Assembly (NCBI RefSeq): GCF_026914285.1
Contig: NZ_CP113864.1
Span: forward strand, 967,501-1,031,500
DNA from: Caldicellulosiruptor naganoensis
Lineage (GTDB): Bacteria > Bacillota > Thermoanaerobacteria > Caldicellulosiruptorales > Caldicellulosiruptoraceae
Reading direction: 5' to 3'
Length of the DNA stretch: 64,000 nt
Position numbers and translations under genes: made by a program. Below the pieces are notes generated by a model. It saw only the letters and a program-made list of their open reading frames with translations. It had not been told where the DNA came from and made no database searches. Below, one piece after another: positions 63,959 to 64,000 of this stretch (positions are counted from its first letter, which is position 1; every line of letters starts with the position of its first letter).

Positions 63959-64000
63959 CGTATTTTACCCAAAAATGTTGTACCCTAAGAAGGGGTTTTT

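Noticed and set aside
1-64000. CRISPR array, tRNA or rRNA genes, prophage
   Set aside because: No regularly spaced repeats, no tRNA cloverleaf or rRNA-like conserved sequence, and no phage structural or integrase genes apart from housekeeping xerD.
63984-64000. Terminator at the right window edge
   Set aside because: ACCC/GGGGT could pair before a T-run, but the window ends there and no plus-strand gene lies upstream, so it cannot be assigned.

Overview
The window looks like chromosome of a low-GC, Gram-positive, obligately fermentative thermophile. The AT-rich codon use, strong GGAGG-type ribosome sites, frequent TTG and GTG starts, a PolC replicase, LytM/SpoII/SASP sporulation genes, an orphan MsmK-type sugar-importer ATPase next to a CdaR regulator, and two IS1634-family elements best fit Caldicellulosiruptor. 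This is recognition by eye, not a database result.

Layout. (1) 1-4.0 kb: end of a cell-surface polysaccharide region (O-antigen-ligase-like protein, DUF4330 protein, glycosyltransferase, nucleotide-sugar dehydrogenase). (2) 4.2-17.6 kb: a core block, rpsB-tsf, pyrH-frr, then uppS-cdsA-dxr-rseP-ispG-glycosyltransferase-polC and a thiamine pyrophosphokinase, linking translation, isoprenoid and lipid synthesis, envelope proteolysis and replication. (3) 17.7-25.8 kb: a small stress membrane protein, msmK-cdaR, and a division operon ftsE-ftsX-LytM activator-C-terminal protease-MinJ-like PDZ protein. (4) 25.9-27.9 kb: IS1634-family copy 1 (1,982 bp) with a perfect 44-bp target duplication. (5) 28.3-36.1 kb: a run of sporulation genes (spoIIQ-like, sleB, ypeB, SASP, gpr, spoIIP, spoIIM), nearly all broken, plus a broken diglyceride glycosyltransferase. 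(6) 36.1-39.2 kb: intact xerD, murT and gatD. (7) 39.3-50.2 kb: a nucleoside uptake and salvage cluster. The binding protein, phosphorylases, deaminase, aldolase and mutase are intact, but the ABC ATPase and both permeases carry several lesions. (8) 50.4-54.7 kb: cheY-cheA-cheW-MCP. (9) 54.8-56.8 kb: IS1634-family copy 2, also 1,982 bp. (10) 56.9-60.7 kb: an ECF S-component, a putative GME-fold protein, ytxC, yerC and an RNA methyltransferase. (11) 60.9-63.9 kb: minus-strand secreted protein and HtrA-type protease.

The main biological signal is gene decay. By reading frames I count 15 lesions (11 single-base frameshifts, 4 in-frame stops) in ten genes. All lie between the two IS copies and within 28.5-44 kb; the roughly 33 kb outside the IS copies, including the 4.2-kb polC, has none. 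Six of the ten genes are sporulation genes, three form one nucleoside importer, and one is a glycolipid synthase. This fits a lineage losing sporulation. Base-calling error is an alternative for the homopolymer cases, but it does not explain the in-frame stops, the non-homopolymer indels or the restriction to dispensable genes.

I found no CRISPR array, rRNA, tRNA or prophage. I see no convincing undescribed system; the best leads are the decay pattern, the long IS1634 target duplications and several unrecognised membrane or secreted proteins.
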